This document shows positions 17,783-26,608 of a stretch of 64,000 nucleotides of DNA, in pieces. The notes below the pieces were generated by a model. It did not search any database and had not been told where the DNA came from. It saw nothing but the letters and a program-made list of their open reading frames with translations. Within the stretch, counting starts at the first letter, position 1; every line of letters begins with the position of its first letter. Source of the stretch: Pelagomonas calceolata (taxonomy: Eukaryota; Sar; Pelagophyceae; Pelagomonadales; Pelagomonadaceae); the NCBI GenBank assembly GCA_918797485.1, contig CAKKNE010000004.1, positions 3,224,001-3,288,000 on the forward strand. The letters are read 5' to 3'. The position numbers were made by a program, and so were the translations under genes.

Positions 17783-18168
17783 GTCGCTACCGCGGCTGGC
17801 GCTCCCCCTGGCAGTGCAAGCCTGCTGTGCTGCCGCTCACGCGCCGTCGCGGCACGGATGCGCGATGCCGCTTGGCTCGATCGTCTTTCGACGGAGCGCT
17901 GCGAGTGCTGACCGACTCACGAATCCGCTCGTGCGACGCAGCGTCTGCCAGCGTTGAGCGAGGTGCTGCCTGCGGCGCTTGCCCTTAAGAGTGCCTGCAC
18001 CTGTCGCCGCAAACGTATCGCACCAACGCACAGCTCTCGTCGGCGTCGCCAGGGAGTACTCACGAAGGCGTCTGAGCGACCAGCAGTCGAAGACGCGGCC
18101 GCCGCCGGGCGCACAGTGAGCTGCTGAAGTGCACGCCGCAGGACAGCCAAGCGGCCGCACGTTAAGCC
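17783..18168. other. Divergent spacer lacking a CTAG element
   Basis: 386 bp between the starts of the DUF3598-like and NusG genes. No copy of the CTAG element, no TATA-like box and no RNA gene is visible. It is one of only two divergent spacers without the element. Confidence 0.7.
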
Positions 18169-19626
18169 ATGCGGCGCGCCGCCGCGCTGGCGATGCTATG
18201 CGTAACAACAGCTCTAATCCCGCCGCTCGCGAAACCCATAGCACGACGAAGGGCCGTGCCCGTCGACATCGAGACGAGCGACAGGAGCGACTGGTACATT
18301 TTGCAGTGCTACGTGGGCAACGAGTTGTGGTGCGGCGAGACGCTCAAAGAAATACTGTCGTATCCGGAGAACGCCGAAGCCAAGTCGCGAGTCGATGAGA
18401 TTCTCGTGCCCACCGAAAAAGTCGCGTCGACGCGAGGCAAGAAGGTCTACCATAAAGATAGAATAATATACCCAGGCTACGTCTTCGTCAAGTGGCGCCC
18501 GGACCAGAACTCCTGGGCGGTGCTGACCAAAGTGCCAAAAGTAGCGAATTTCGTGGGCGACGACAAAGGCATGCGCAACGGCATAGGAGATGTTGTTGTA
18601 GGGTATAAAGGTGCCGTGACGCCCACACCATTGACAGAAAGAGAAGTGCAGGGCATGCTCAAGATCCACCAGGAGGGCCAGGACGTCGGTCTGGATTCGA
18701 TCGTAGATAACTATGCTCTTGGGGATATTGTCGCGGTCGTCAAAGGTGACCTCACCGGAGAACGAGGGTTGATTCGTTCAGTGAAGAACGACCAATTGAT
18801 CATTCGATTGACGGGCGGCACGTCGGCCTTCGACGTCCCTCTGGACCCCGACCAAGTGAGATTGTTGACACCGGAGGAAATTGCCCAGATGGAACAGGCC
18901 GAGGAATTGGCCCAAGCGCGGGCGGACGCTGCTGCTCGCGAAGCTGCGGAGAGAGAAGCTCGGAGATCGGGCGAGGCGGACTATGGGAGAGGGGACGCCG
19001 GCCTCGCGTCGCGGCGACAGCGCCGTGCGGACAGGAAGGAGCAAGATGTCTATGATGTCGACGACGGCGCGGGGCGAGCGGCTCGACGAAGCAGGTGGGA
19101 CACGATGGCCGAGGCGTCGGCACGGGAAGGCGCGCTAGGCTTTGGAAGTGCAGTGGATAGAGACCTGGACGAAGATGAGTATACCACTGCAGAAGATGAT
19201 CCGGATGATGCGTTGCTGGGCCAGCCGTCGGAAGCCGATGACGCCTTCTTCGACTCCTTGTTTGCGTCCATGGGCGACGACGAGAAGCCGAAGAAGGAGA
19301 AATCGAGGAAGGCCGAGGCGGCGTCGGACGACGACTTGCTGCGATCTTTGTTGTCCGATGATAGTGAAGACTTCGAGGAGGACGAGGATGAGTCCTTCGC
19401 GTCGTTTCTTGGATCTGATGAAGATGATCTGGGCGATGAGGACGACGCCGAGTTATTGTCTATCCTGGGCATCGGCGGCGACGACGCGCCTCCTGCGGTG
19501 CCCGTCGCCACGACCGACTACGACGCGATGAAGGTGCCCGAGCTCAAGGCGCTGCTCAAGGAGCGGGGCCTCAAGGTCGGGGGCAAGAAGGCGGACCTCG
19601 TCGCGCGGCTCCGCGAGGCGGCGTAA
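18169..19626 (+). CDS. Plastid-type NusG transcription factor with C-terminal SAP domain
   Basis: 485 residues. Hydrophobic N-terminus MRRAAALAMLCVTTALIPPLA plus basic stretch fits a bipartite plastid presequence. NGN domain begins SDRSDWYILQCYVGNELWCG (about residue 40) and includes RIIYPGYVFVKW; KOW motif ALGDIVAVVKGDLTGERG at about 180-200. A long acidic, low-complexity linker with a coiled start (EEIAQMEQAEELAQARADA) leads to a C-terminal SAP helix-extended loop-helix (YDAMKVPELKALLKERGLK, about 450-485), a DNA-binding module. NusG modulates RNA polymerase elongation; the SAP domain parallels SAP-bearing plastid nucleoid proteins. Plastid location is inferred. Confidence 0.85.
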   Translation: MRRAAALAMLCVTTALIPPLAKPIARRRAVPVDIETSDRSDWYILQCYVGNELWCGETLKEILSYPENAEAKSRVDEILVPTEKVASTRGKKVYHKDRIIYPGYVFVKWRPDQNSWAVLTKVPKVANFVGDDKGMRNGIGDVVVGYKGAVTPTPLTEREVQGMLKIHQEGQDVGLDSIVDNYALGDIVAVVKGDLTGERGLIRSVKNDQLIIRLTGGTSAFDVPLDPDQVRLLTPEEIAQMEQAEELAQARADAAAREAAEREARRSGEADYGRGDAGLASRRQRRADRKEQDVYDVDDGAGRAARRSRWDTMAEASAREGALGFGSAVDRDLDEDEYTTAEDDPDDALLGQPSEADDAFFDSLFASMGDDEKPKKEKSRKAEAASDDDLLRSLLSDDSEDFEEDEDESFASFLGSDEDDLGDEDDAELLSILGIGGDDAPPAVPVATTDYDAMKVPELKALLKERGLKVGGKKADLVARLREAA

Positions 19627-19644
19627 CACTGTGTACCTAGATAC

Positions 19645-20382
19645 TTAGTCGAACAGCGACGACGTCGACGCGGGCGCCTTCGGCGAGCTCCCGAAGAGCG
19701 AGTTCTCGCCCTCGTCGTCCGAGCCTACCAAATCGCCGAGGACCTTGGACCGCGACGCCGCGAGCTTGGCCTGCTGGGCCTTTTTTGCCGCTTCAATTTT
19801 GCGCCGCTCGGCCTCCTCGGCCTCCTTCTTCAGGCGCGCCTCTTCCGCGCGCTTGGCCGCGAGGGCCTCGCGTTCCTTGCGCTGCGCCTCGGCGCGCGCC
19901 TCGGCCTCCCTTCTTAGTTGGTCCTGGCGCTCCCGTTCCCGTTGCGCGCGAGCCTCGCGCTCGCGCTGCTCTTGGGCCAAACGCTCGGCGTGGGCTCGTC
20001 TCGCCGCCTCGCCGCGCTGGCGCTCCGCTTCTAAACGCTGGGCGTGCTCCCGCGCGCGCGCGGCGCTCGGGTCGCTCGCCGACCCGGGGCCGTACGCCGC
20101 GGGCTGGGCGCCGTAGCCCGTCGGGCCCGTGCGCGAGCTCGTGGAGGGCGCGTAGGCCTGTCTGGTGGGGCTCGCGGCGGCGTAGGCTTGGGGCGCGGGC
20201 GGTGGGAGCGCGGCTGTTGATGGTATGGCGGCGCCCTTCTCGACGGCGCGCAGCAAACGGTCCATCGTGACCTGCTGCGCTCTTACTAAACTTGTCAAGG
20301 CGTCGATGCGGTGCGACTGGCCATCGATCACTTCTTTGAGATCTGCGATGGTCACCTCGTCGTCCTTTTTGGCTTCCTCCAT
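19645..20382 (-). CDS. Coiled-coil protein, unknown
   Basis: 245 residues from ATG 20382 (MEEAKKDDEVTIADLKEVID). A short helix predicted to dimerise (residues 10-50), a Pro/Ala/Tyr linker, then an Arg/Glu/Ala single-helix or coiled coil (about 105-215) and a tail GSDDEGENSLFGSSP ... TSSLFD. Two L-F-x-acidic/S short motifs in the tail recall LF motifs of trafficking adaptors such as FAM21, but that is only a resemblance. Its stop is 18 bp from the convergent NusG stop. The frame is open upstream to 20451, but the context at 20382 is better. Confidence 0.6.
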   Translation of the reverse strand: MEEAKKDDEVTIADLKEVIDGQSHRIDALTSLVRAQQVTMDRLLRAVEKGAAIPSTAALPPPAPQAYAAASPTRQAYAPSTSSRTGPTGYGAQPAAYGPGSASDPSAARAREHAQRLEAERQRGEAARRAHAERLAQEQREREARAQRERERQDQLRREAEARAEAQRKEREALAAKRAEEARLKKEAEEAERRKIEAAKKAQQAKLAASRSKVLGDLVGSDDEGENSLFGSSPKAPASTSSLFD

Positions 20383-20481
20383 GGCTGCGGCTGAAGCTGT
20401 GCTGACTGCTGCTTGCGTGCCGTGGTCCAGGAAGGCCCACGCTGTACACAAGGCAAAGCCAAAGCGCGCTCCCCGGAATTA

Positions 20482-20505
20482 GCTAGCGGTCTGTAAGACA
20501 CTAGC
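20482..20505 (-). promoter_or_regulatory. CTAG element 7
   Basis: GCTAGCG, GTC, TGTAAGACACTAGC. Midway between divergent starts: 100 bp from 20382 and 123 bp from 20628. Confidence 0.8.
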
Positions 20506-20627
20506 ACGCTCTCAGACGGCTTTTCACCAGCGTGGCGGCTGTTGTGAGCGGCTAGAGTACGCTGTCGTGACGGCAGGAGAGCCTCCATACACCCCTGCTG
20601 CTGCACGAGCGGCTGCGCCATTCATAA

Positions 20628-21350
20628 ATGCTCCGCGCCATCGCTCTGCTGGGTGCTGCCGGCCGCGCCTTCCAGGCTCCAGCTCTGGGCGTCGCCGCGC
20701 CGCTCTCGCAACGCGCCGCCGCCGCGACCAGTGCCGAGATGACTGATGTAGCTCTCGAGAACCCCACCTGCCGCGACCGCGACTACGCCGGCAACGCGGC
20801 GCGGTACCTCGTCGACCTGCACGAGAAGAAGGCGGTCTTCGACTTTTGCGGCGGCATGATGTTCCAGCTCGTGCTCACCGACGCTCTGGTCGACAAACTC
20901 AAAGGCCCGGACGCGCCGAACGTCGTGATCCACGACGCGTCGACGCGGCGCATGGCGCAGGTGCCAGGGTATGATAAATCCAACTTCGCCGACGACGCGA
21001 CGTTCTTCCACGGCCGCGAGGTCCGCAAAGTGCCGAACGCCGCGGGTGGCATGAATTTTGTGCTGCAGCTGTCCGCCGTCGAGGACAAGGACGGCTGGGT
21101 CGCGGGCGAGCGCGACGGCTACGACGGCTGGGGCCACGACTCGTCGCGCGTCTGGCGCGACGGGAAAAGGTTAGAGGACGAAGGCGTCGCGGGGTTTCGG
21201 GAGCGCTACGGGCCGAATTCCTTCACGCTGAACCACCGCTTCTACCTGCATTTGGATAACACGAACCAGCTCTGGCTCTCGGCCGAGGACGGGTGCGAGG
21301 GGCGGCTCGTCGACCCGGGCGAGAAGAAGAAGCTGTTCGGCCTCTTTTAA
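20628..21350 (+). CDS. Plastid-targeted unknown protein
   Basis: 240 residues. MLRAIALLGAAGRAFQAPAL shows a signal peptide followed by an A-F-x-A-P motif, the Phe-containing cleavage motif of secondary red plastid presequences. The mature part contains VFDFCGGMMFQLVLTDALVD and ends CEGRLVDPGEKKKLFGLF. No domain recognised; soluble mixed alpha/beta by composition. The presequence supports plastid stroma as location. Start is preceded by ATAAATG, with the CTAG element 123 bp upstream. Confidence 0.7.
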   Translation: MLRAIALLGAAGRAFQAPALGVAAPLSQRAAAATSAEMTDVALENPTCRDRDYAGNAARYLVDLHEKKAVFDFCGGMMFQLVLTDALVDKLKGPDAPNVVIHDASTRRMAQVPGYDKSNFADDATFFHGREVRKVPNAAGGMNFVLQLSAVEDKDGWVAGERDGYDGWGHDSSRVWRDGKRLEDEGVAGFRERYGPNSFTLNHRFYLHLDNTNQLWLSAEDGCEGRLVDPGEKKKLFGLF

Positions 21351-21371
21351 GTTTATCTATAGATACTTAGT

Positions 21372-22133
21372 CTACCAGGCCTTGTTGTGCTCGCCGGGCA
21401 TGAGCTTCTTGCCCTTGCCCTTCAGGGCGGCCACGGCCTTCGTTTTCAGCATTTTGTTCCACCACGCGCCGAGGCCGTCCGGCAGCTCGCTCTCGTCGAC
21501 GGCCGCCGTGAAGGACGAGATCGCGAGCTCGAGGGCCGTGAATAATAAGAAGTCGCTGTAGTTGACGGGCGCGTCGGCCGACGTCACCGCGGCAAAATGC
21601 GTGAGCCACTTCTGCTTGCGGTCGCTCCCGAAGTCGGGCTTCGTGGCCTCGGTGATAAAATCCACGGCGTCGCAACAAATCTGGAGCGCCTTCGCGTCGG
21701 CGGCGGCGTCGGCCGGGGCCAACCCGAGCTCGTGGCCGAGCACGTGACAAATGGCGGGCGTCTGGCTCACGACGACGCCCGACGGCGTCTTTATGGCCGG
21801 GAGCGCGAAGATGCCCTCGGGCTTGTGGGACTGGTCCTTGATCACGTATTTTGTGCCTGCGCGGTGACGGCGTGGTGAGCCGTCCGGGCCTCAGGCCCTC
21901 AGCCGGCGACGGGCCGACGGAGTCACGGCGCCGTCGGCGCGGTCGCGACTGGAGCCGCGCGCCACGGTTGCGACAAATCCACGCCATCGACGCGACATTA
22001 ACAAGCCCGAAGCCGCGTCGATGGCGTATCGTAGGCGCGGGCTCGGACCACTCTCCTCAAAAATGAGCAAAGGGCTTAGGGCTCTCCCATAGAATTCTCC
22101 ACACGCGCCCCAATAATACAGCTCATACGCCAT
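21372..22133 (-). CDS. Glutathione S-transferase (sigma/mu-like)
   Basis: Two exons, 22133-22049 and 21856-21372, give 189 residues. Exon 1 encodes MAYELYYWGACGEFYGRALSPLL IFEESG, the thioredoxin-like beta-alpha-beta start with the catalytic Tyr region; exon 2 continues TKYVIKDQ and has the conserved PAIKTPSGVVVSQTPAICHVLG (cis-Pro and the glutathione-binding Gln/Thr) and a helical C-terminal domain. The intron is phase 1, GT-AG. It conjugates glutathione to electrophiles or acts as an isomerase. 189 residues is short for the family (200-220), as the C-terminal helices are compact. Stop is 21 bp from the convergent stop. Confidence 0.8.
21857..22048 (-). mobile_element. Introner-derived intron 2 (GST gene)
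   Basis: 192-nt GT-AG intron with an internal hairpin ACGCCATCGACGCG / CGCGTCGATGGCGT (arms around 21981-22028) that matches the core of introner 1. Terminal inverted repeats and target duplication are not recognisable, so it is an older or composite copy. Confidence 0.65.
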
Positions 22134-22203
22134 TGCGGTGAGTGAATTGCTGATATTCGCCGCGCAATCCTATAACCACTGGCAGGCCTGTAAAGCAGGT
22201 CTA

Positions 22204-22228
22204 TATATGGTATGGTATGGTATGGTAG
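22204..22228. repeat. (TATGG)n short microsatellite
   Basis: Four to five tandem TATGG units just downstream of the discoidin gene's stop, in the gap before the GST start. Adjacent sequence varies to TAGGTGTATGG. Confidence 0.8.
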
Positions 22229-22261
22229 GTGTATGGTCGTCACATCTCATAAAACAACTAC

Positions 22262-23068
22262 TTACCCCGCACACGTCCCAAAAATATCCAGCTCCCACAC
22301 GCTCGTCCCCCACCGCGTCCCCGGCCGCGCGATGTCTAATTTGATCTGGTCGACCGGCGCCATCGAGTTCGAAGAAAGACGATGCAAAATGCGCTGCTTC
22401 GCGGGTCGCGACTCGACAGCAGAAGCGCCGACGGCCAGGCTGACCCAGGCGCCGGTTTTACTCCGCCCTTTGAGAGTGTAATCGCGTGCGAACGCCGACT
22501 CGAACTCGACGTCGATGCGCTCGACGACGCATGTCGCTTCGAGATCCACCAAAAGCCAGTGGGCGCCGGGGATGGGCGCGCCCTGCATGTTTTTGGCCGC
22601 TTGCCATCGATCCTTCAGCCAGTCGTTTTTGAGACCGTTCGTGACGACCGAGGCCTCGCCCAGATTACCTCGCACACTCGCGGTAACTGGTTTATTCCTC
22701 GATATTAACCGCATCTGCTGGTGCGGCGTCGGCGGCCGCGTCAGGTCGATGTAGTGGACGAGGCGCTTTTGCGGAGGCGCCCACTCGTGCGGGTGGGGTA
22801 AATTCGTGTCAAGCGTTGGGGTCGCGATGCGTGGTGGTGGAGGTGGTTCCTCGTCGGCGTCGCGACGGGTGCATGCGAAGACCATCACTGCCAACATGAG
22901 GGCAGCCCCTACTCTCTTCAGGTAGTGGTAGCGCGGCGGCGGCAGCGGTGCCGCCTCCTCGTCCGGGGCGTCGTAGAAGAGACCGTCTTCCTCCTGTTGT
23001 TCCTTGGTCCGTGACCGCATCTTGTACATGCTATTTAGGCTGCCCCAAAGCGCCTCTCTGGCGCGCAT
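22262..23068 (-). CDS. Type II membrane protein with discoidin (F5/8 C) domain
   Basis: 268 residues from ATG 23068. An acidic/proline N-terminal tail is followed by one hydrophobic helix (VGAALMLAVMVFACT, about 57-71), then a Pro-rich stalk and a C-terminal F5/8 type C / CBM32-like jellyroll: NKPVTASVRG, HWLLVDLEATCVVERIDVEF, and closing RWGTSVWELDIFG. Such domains bind carbohydrate or phospholipid headgroups. With no enzyme domain, it is probably a Golgi- or surface-anchored lectin. An alternative start is the ATG 14 codons downstream (MYKMRSRTKEQQ). Confidence 0.75.
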   Translation of the reverse strand: MRAREALWGSLNSMYKMRSRTKEQQEEDGLFYDAPDEEAAPLPPPRYHYLKRVGAALMLAVMVFACTRRDADEEPPPPPRIATPTLDTNLPHPHEWAPPQKRLVHYIDLTRPPTPHQQMRLISRNKPVTASVRGNLGEASVVTNGLKNDWLKDRWQAAKNMQGAPIPGAHWLLVDLEATCVVERIDVEFESAFARDYTLKGRSKTGAWVSLAVGASAVESRPAKQRILHRLSSNSMAPVDQIKLDIARPGTRWGTSVWELDIFGTCAG

Positions 23069-23243
23069 GATTTAACTCGACCCGCGCGCTTGCAGGCGTC
23101 GTCGTCGTTACTTGTTGGAAGGTGTATAGAAGGACTCATGGGCTGTGGGCGTTGTAGTGGTCTCAGCTGTGCGGGTTCTGACCCCGCGCCAAAAATTGAA
23201 TTGGCAGCTTTTGTGGCATTGAATAGCAACTGCACTCAACGCA

Positions 23244-24176
23244 ATGGCCTTCTGCGACGTTACGAACCACCGCAACGACGGCACCGTGCACGGGGCAGCC
23301 CCTGCTAAAAAATTCGGCTGCGGCGACGGCGGCACAAAGCGCTATCACAACGCCTACAACGCCTGCGACCAAAATTACTGGCGTGACGTGCATGGCTACG
23401 ACTCGCGGGACGACGGATGCACGAGGCGCGATGAAGACAGCTACTGCGAGCGTCGGACCCGAGGCTACGACCGGGAGCGCTCGCGCTCGCGCTCGCGATC
23501 ACGGTCGCGATCGCGGTCGCGATCGCAGTCGCGGTCGCCGGTGGTGCGGCCGGCGTCGCCGCCGCCGCGCCAGCCCACGGCTACCCCCAGCACAACTGCT
23601 GCAGCTCTCGTGCACAAGGCGGTGTTGGCAAACGAGTTTCCCGCCAAGGCGTGCCCACTCTCGTACCGGTTGCCGCTCTACGAGAAGATAGCGAAAGAGG
23701 CGGAAGCGGCCGGCGACCAGGCCGGCGCCGATGCACTCCGCCAGGAGTGTAAGGACTGCTGCCGTAAGACAAAAAACAAGTTTCTGTCGGACAAGGCGCT
23801 GTTTTCGCACCTCGGAGCTAACTCGGACGACAATCATTTCTTCCACGGCATCGCCTTACAGGCCATGGCGCAACGAATTGCGGAGGGCCCACTCGGCCCG
23901 AAAGGAGAAAGTCACTTGTTTCCCTCGACGAACGTATCGGCGCAGAACATCAGGAACAGATTTCCGGAACTCATGATGATGCGGGCTCGCCGGGCACGCC
24001 TTGCATCCGCGACGACGCACAAATGCACGTCACAAATGCGTGGCAGGTCGGGATTATCCGCGACGACGCCACAAATGCAGTGGCGGGCCGCCACCGACGC
24101 GCTGGGCCGCACCTACTACTACAGTAGCACGGGCCAGACGAGCTGGACGCGGCCGACCGGTCTCGTCACACCATAA
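23244..24176 (+). CDS. RS-repeat protein with C-terminal WW domain
   Basis: 310 residues. Residues about 76-100 are Arg-Ser dipeptides (DRERSRSRSRSRSRS), as in splicing SR proteins; the middle is helical (YEKIAKEAEAAGDQAGADAL); the C-terminus holds a WW domain, WRAATDALGRTYYYSSTGQTS W with final W-x-x-P (WTRP). A WW plus RS layout fits a pre-mRNA processing factor that binds proline-rich partners, but no orthologue is recognised. The 175-bp head-to-head spacer with the discoidin gene has no CTAG element. Confidence 0.7.
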   Translation: MAFCDVTNHRNDGTVHGAAPAKKFGCGDGGTKRYHNAYNACDQNYWRDVHGYDSRDDGCTRRDEDSYCERRTRGYDRERSRSRSRSRSRSRSRSQSRSPVVRPASPPPRQPTATPSTTAAALVHKAVLANEFPAKACPLSYRLPLYEKIAKEAEAAGDQAGADALRQECKDCCRKTKNKFLSDKALFSHLGANSDDNHFFHGIALQAMAQRIAEGPLGPKGESHLFPSTNVSAQNIRNRFPELMMMRARRARLASATTHKCTSQMRGRSGLSATTPQMQWRAATDALGRTYYYSSTGQTSWTRPTGLVTP

Positions 24177-24339
24177 TCTCGTGGGCGCACGCGCAGATTT
24201 TGTAAGAGGAGCGCGCACGCTGTAGCGTGGCTCGCCCCCACGCCTCGCCCCCCATTCCCCAAGAAGTAAGTGCAAAGAAAACTATAAAAAGGACTCTCTT
24301 GCACTAGTGTATTTTTGTTACGGTGAAGGCCTCTGGCCC

Positions 24340-24364
24340 GCTAGCGGAACGTAAAGACACTAGC
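24340..24364 (-). promoter_or_regulatory. CTAG element 8
   Basis: GCTAGCG, GAACG, TAAAGACACTAGC. In the 331-bp gap between two plus-strand genes, 144 bp upstream of the ATG at 24508. An ACTAGTGT half-site lies 33 bp before it. Confidence 0.7.
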
Positions 24365-24507
24365 AAGCTGCCACACGAGCGGCTGCTCAGCGTTGTACGT
24401 GACTGACTGGACAGCACCAACTACCGAGCAGTAGTGCAGCCGAAGACGCTTCGGCGCAGCGAGATCCAGCGCTAGCGATTGCACCCGTGACAACCTGAAA
24501 CCTGACC

Positions 24508-25323
24508 ATGCCCTCCCACCTGCAGCCTCTCCTCGTCGTCGCATTGATCGCATTCGTGCCCGCGGCGACCGCACTAGTGGTCGGAGGCATCGACATCCCA
24601 CATGCAAAAGTATCACCCACGTCCCGAGCATTAGAGGACCAGACCTACCCCGACAGGTGGCCCTTCGACGCTCGGGATTTAACGCCGCAGGACCCGAGCG
24701 ACGACCAGCTCTTTTATCTCATCCCGAAATTCGTGCAGCATGCGGGAGCGGAATGCAGGGAGTCACTGACAAAGTACTACGGCTGCGTCCTGCCGGATAA
24801 TGGTGATGTGCTGGATTTGTGCAGCTCCTGGACGTCGCACTACCCCAAAAACTACAAAGCGAAGCGCTGCGCCGCGCTCGGGTTGAATGCGTTGGAGCTC
24901 CTCGCGAACCCCGCGAAGACCGAATGGACCGTGCGGAACCTCAACAAGGACCCGACTTTACCTTATGATGATAATAGCTTCGACGTCGTCACGAACAGCC
25001 TGTCGGCGGACTACCTCACGAGCCCCCTCGAGGTGTTCAAAGAAATCAGGCGCGTGCTCAAGCCGGGCGGCCTCGCGGCGATGGCGTTTACAAATAGATG
25101 TTTTCCCTCGAAAGTAGTCCCGTGCTGGACGCGGCCCTTCACGGAGCCGTCGCACGCGCGCATCATCGCTTCTTATTATCATTATGCGGGCTTCGATGAT
25201 GATGATATATCGGTGGTGGACGTGTCGCCCGACGGCTGGGTGGGCCAGCGCGATCCCATGGTCGTCGTCCAAGCGCGGAAAGCGCCGGCCGACCGGTTGG
25301 GGAGCCTCGAGGCGCTGGCGTAA
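24508..25323 (+). CDS. SAM-dependent methyltransferase (type 11)
   Basis: 271 residues. MPSHLQPLLVVALIAFVPAATA is a signal sequence. SAM-binding regions: VLDLCSSWTSHYPKN (motif I, with a non-standard C-S-S), LPYDDNSFDVVTNSLSADYL (motif II/post I), EIRRVLKPGGLAAMAFTNRCFP (motif III). These match the Methyltransf_11 superfamily and a plant/algal clade of small plastid methyltransferase-like proteins. Substrate unknown; the presequence suggests lumen or plastid. Motif I lacks the typical G-x-G-x-G, so activity should not be assumed. Confidence 0.8.
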   Translation: MPSHLQPLLVVALIAFVPAATALVVGGIDIPHAKVSPTSRALEDQTYPDRWPFDARDLTPQDPSDDQLFYLIPKFVQHAGAECRESLTKYYGCVLPDNGDVLDLCSSWTSHYPKNYKAKRCAALGLNALELLANPAKTEWTVRNLNKDPTLPYDDNSFDVVTNSLSADYLTSPLEVFKEIRRVLKPGGLAAMAFTNRCFPSKVVPCWTRPFTEPSHARIIASYYHYAGFDDDDISVVDVSPDGWVGQRDPMVVVQARKAPADRLGSLEALA

Positions 25324-25382
25324 GTATTTGTTGTGAAACTGCACACGGGACGCGTCTTAGGCGGGGGGAGGGAGGAAACAGA

Positions 25383-25979
25383 CTAGCCCTTCATGGTCTT
25401 GCCCGGCGGCAGCGCGCGCGAGGCGAAGCCGTGGAACGAGAGCCGCGCGGACAACTCCGGCGGCCCGCCGTCCTTGCCCTTGGTCCACTGGTAGAGCTCC
25501 GTGTTCGCGCGCGACTCCTTGTCCGTGACGACGGTCGTCTGGCCGTGGGCCCAGCCGACCTTGAAGTTCGTGATGCCGTTCCGTTCTTCCTCGGGCACGT
25601 TCAGCACGACGCATTTTATGGAGGCGGGCACGTAGGTCTTGGGCGGGCCGTCGTCCTTCTTCACCGCTCTCTGAGGCTCGGCGGGCTCGAAGCAGGCCTC
25701 GTAGTCGTCGCAGCGCGGGACCGGGCCGCCTCTCACGCCCTGGGGCAGGACCTCGACGCACTTCGCACTCAACCAACCATTGAGCGGCTCCGTGACGCGG
25801 CAGCGGCCTATTTTGGTCCCGTCGCCCTTCAGGTGGAAGCCCGACTCCCACACCCGCACCTCGGCGCCCGTCGGCAACTCTCCTATTAACTCAGAGTCGA
25901 GGGCGCGGCCCGCGCGGACGACGGCGCCCTGGTTCGCCTTGACTCGACATAGGTGGCCGCACCAGGCCTCGGCGACCAT
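25383..25979 (-). CDS. SH3-like domain protein, unknown
   Basis: 198 residues from ATG 25979 (MVAEAWCGHLCRVKANQGAVV). The first ~75 residues (VRAGRALDSELIGELPTGAEV ... GWLSAKCVEVLP) have the pattern of a bacterial-type SH3 fold with a closing G-W-x-S motif. The second half (ASIKCVVLNVPEEERNGITNF) is unassigned. The frame remains open upstream through the tRNA gene at 26018-26088, which ends only 39 nt before this ATG on the same strand, so the 5' UTR must be short or contain the tRNA. Confidence 0.6.
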   Translation of the reverse strand: MVAEAWCGHLCRVKANQGAVVRAGRALDSELIGELPTGAEVRVWESGFHLKGDGTKIGRCRVTEPLNGWLSAKCVEVLPQGVRGGPVPRCDDYEACFEPAEPQRAVKKDDGPPKTYVPASIKCVVLNVPEEERNGITNFKVGWAHGQTTVVTDKESRANTELYQWTKGKDGGPPELSARLSFHGFASRALPPGKTMKG

Positions 25980-26017
25980 CGTTGACGTGGTACCTGCGCG
26001 CGGCGCCGCGTCGCGTA

Positions 26018-26088
26018 AACCGCCCGAGGGAATCGAACCCCCACTGCGCGGGCTAAAGCCACGAGTCCTCCCATTAGACCAGAGCGGT
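26018..26088 (-). tRNA. tRNA with anticodon UUA (predicted ochre-suppressor type)
   Basis: A full cloverleaf of 71 nt. Acceptor ACCGCTC pairs with GGGCGGT (one G-T); D-stem GTCT/GGAC with loop AATGGGA; anticodon stem CGTGG/CCGCG around loop CTTTAGC; variable CAGT; T-stem GGGGG/CCCTC around TTCGATT; discriminator T. A box (TGGTCTAATGG) and B box (GGTTCGATTCC) fit RNA polymerase III promoters. The anticodon at 26056-26054 is TTA, which would read the stop codon UAA. Other loop placements break the stem. The T discriminator and D-arm sequence are closest by eye to eukaryotic glutamine tRNAs. Function as suppressor, decayed tRNA or tRNA-derived repeat is open. Confidence 0.8.
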
Positions 26089-26411
26089 CGTGGACGCCGG
26101 CGCGGCGCCTCAGTCTCGTCACGACGACTGCGGAGGCGACAGCTTTGCCTGTGGGGAATGGGGTCTGGCGCTGCGCTTTTGATGCGCGCGGCGACGGCGT
26201 GGTGGCTGCCCTCTCTTTGGCGGTGCGCGCGTCGATTACGAGACACGCGTTAGCTCACCTATGCACTGCACAGCGAGGAATGCCACCACAAACAAAGTGG
26301 CCTCTTGCAAACGAGTTCGGGTTTTGCGCGTGACCACCGAGCTCTGCCGCCACGTAGGACTCCTCCTGATGCACAGCAGAATGATGCCTAACGGACGCAT
26401 CCCGGGAAGTG

Positions 26412-26435
26412 GCTAGTGTCTTACAGGCCGCTAGC
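26412..26435 (+). promoter_or_regulatory. CTAG element 9
   Basis: GCTAGTGTCTTACA, GGC, CGCTAGC, a perfect consensus copy. It lies 174 bp from the plus-strand ATG at 26609 and 324 bp from the tRNA. The rest of the 629-bp region 25980-26608 contains only the tRNA. Confidence 0.8.
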
Positions 26436-26608
26436 GGATTATATGCTCTCCGCGCGCTCGAGAGAGAAAGCGGCTCACGGGTGCATTTCAGACGCGCTCA
26501 CGCTGTAGACCAGTAGCTGAGACTGCCACCCAGCACTCCAGCAAAAAAATCCGCTCCGCGCGGCGCTCAGCACGAGCAACAGCCTCGATCCACCCGCAGC
26601 GAAACGCC

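Noticed and set aside
26018-26082. Leucine (UAG anticodon) or alanine (AGC) readings of the tRNA at 26018-26088
   Set aside because: Moving the anticodon loop by one or two bases breaks the anticodon stem; only UUA keeps all five pairs and U33.
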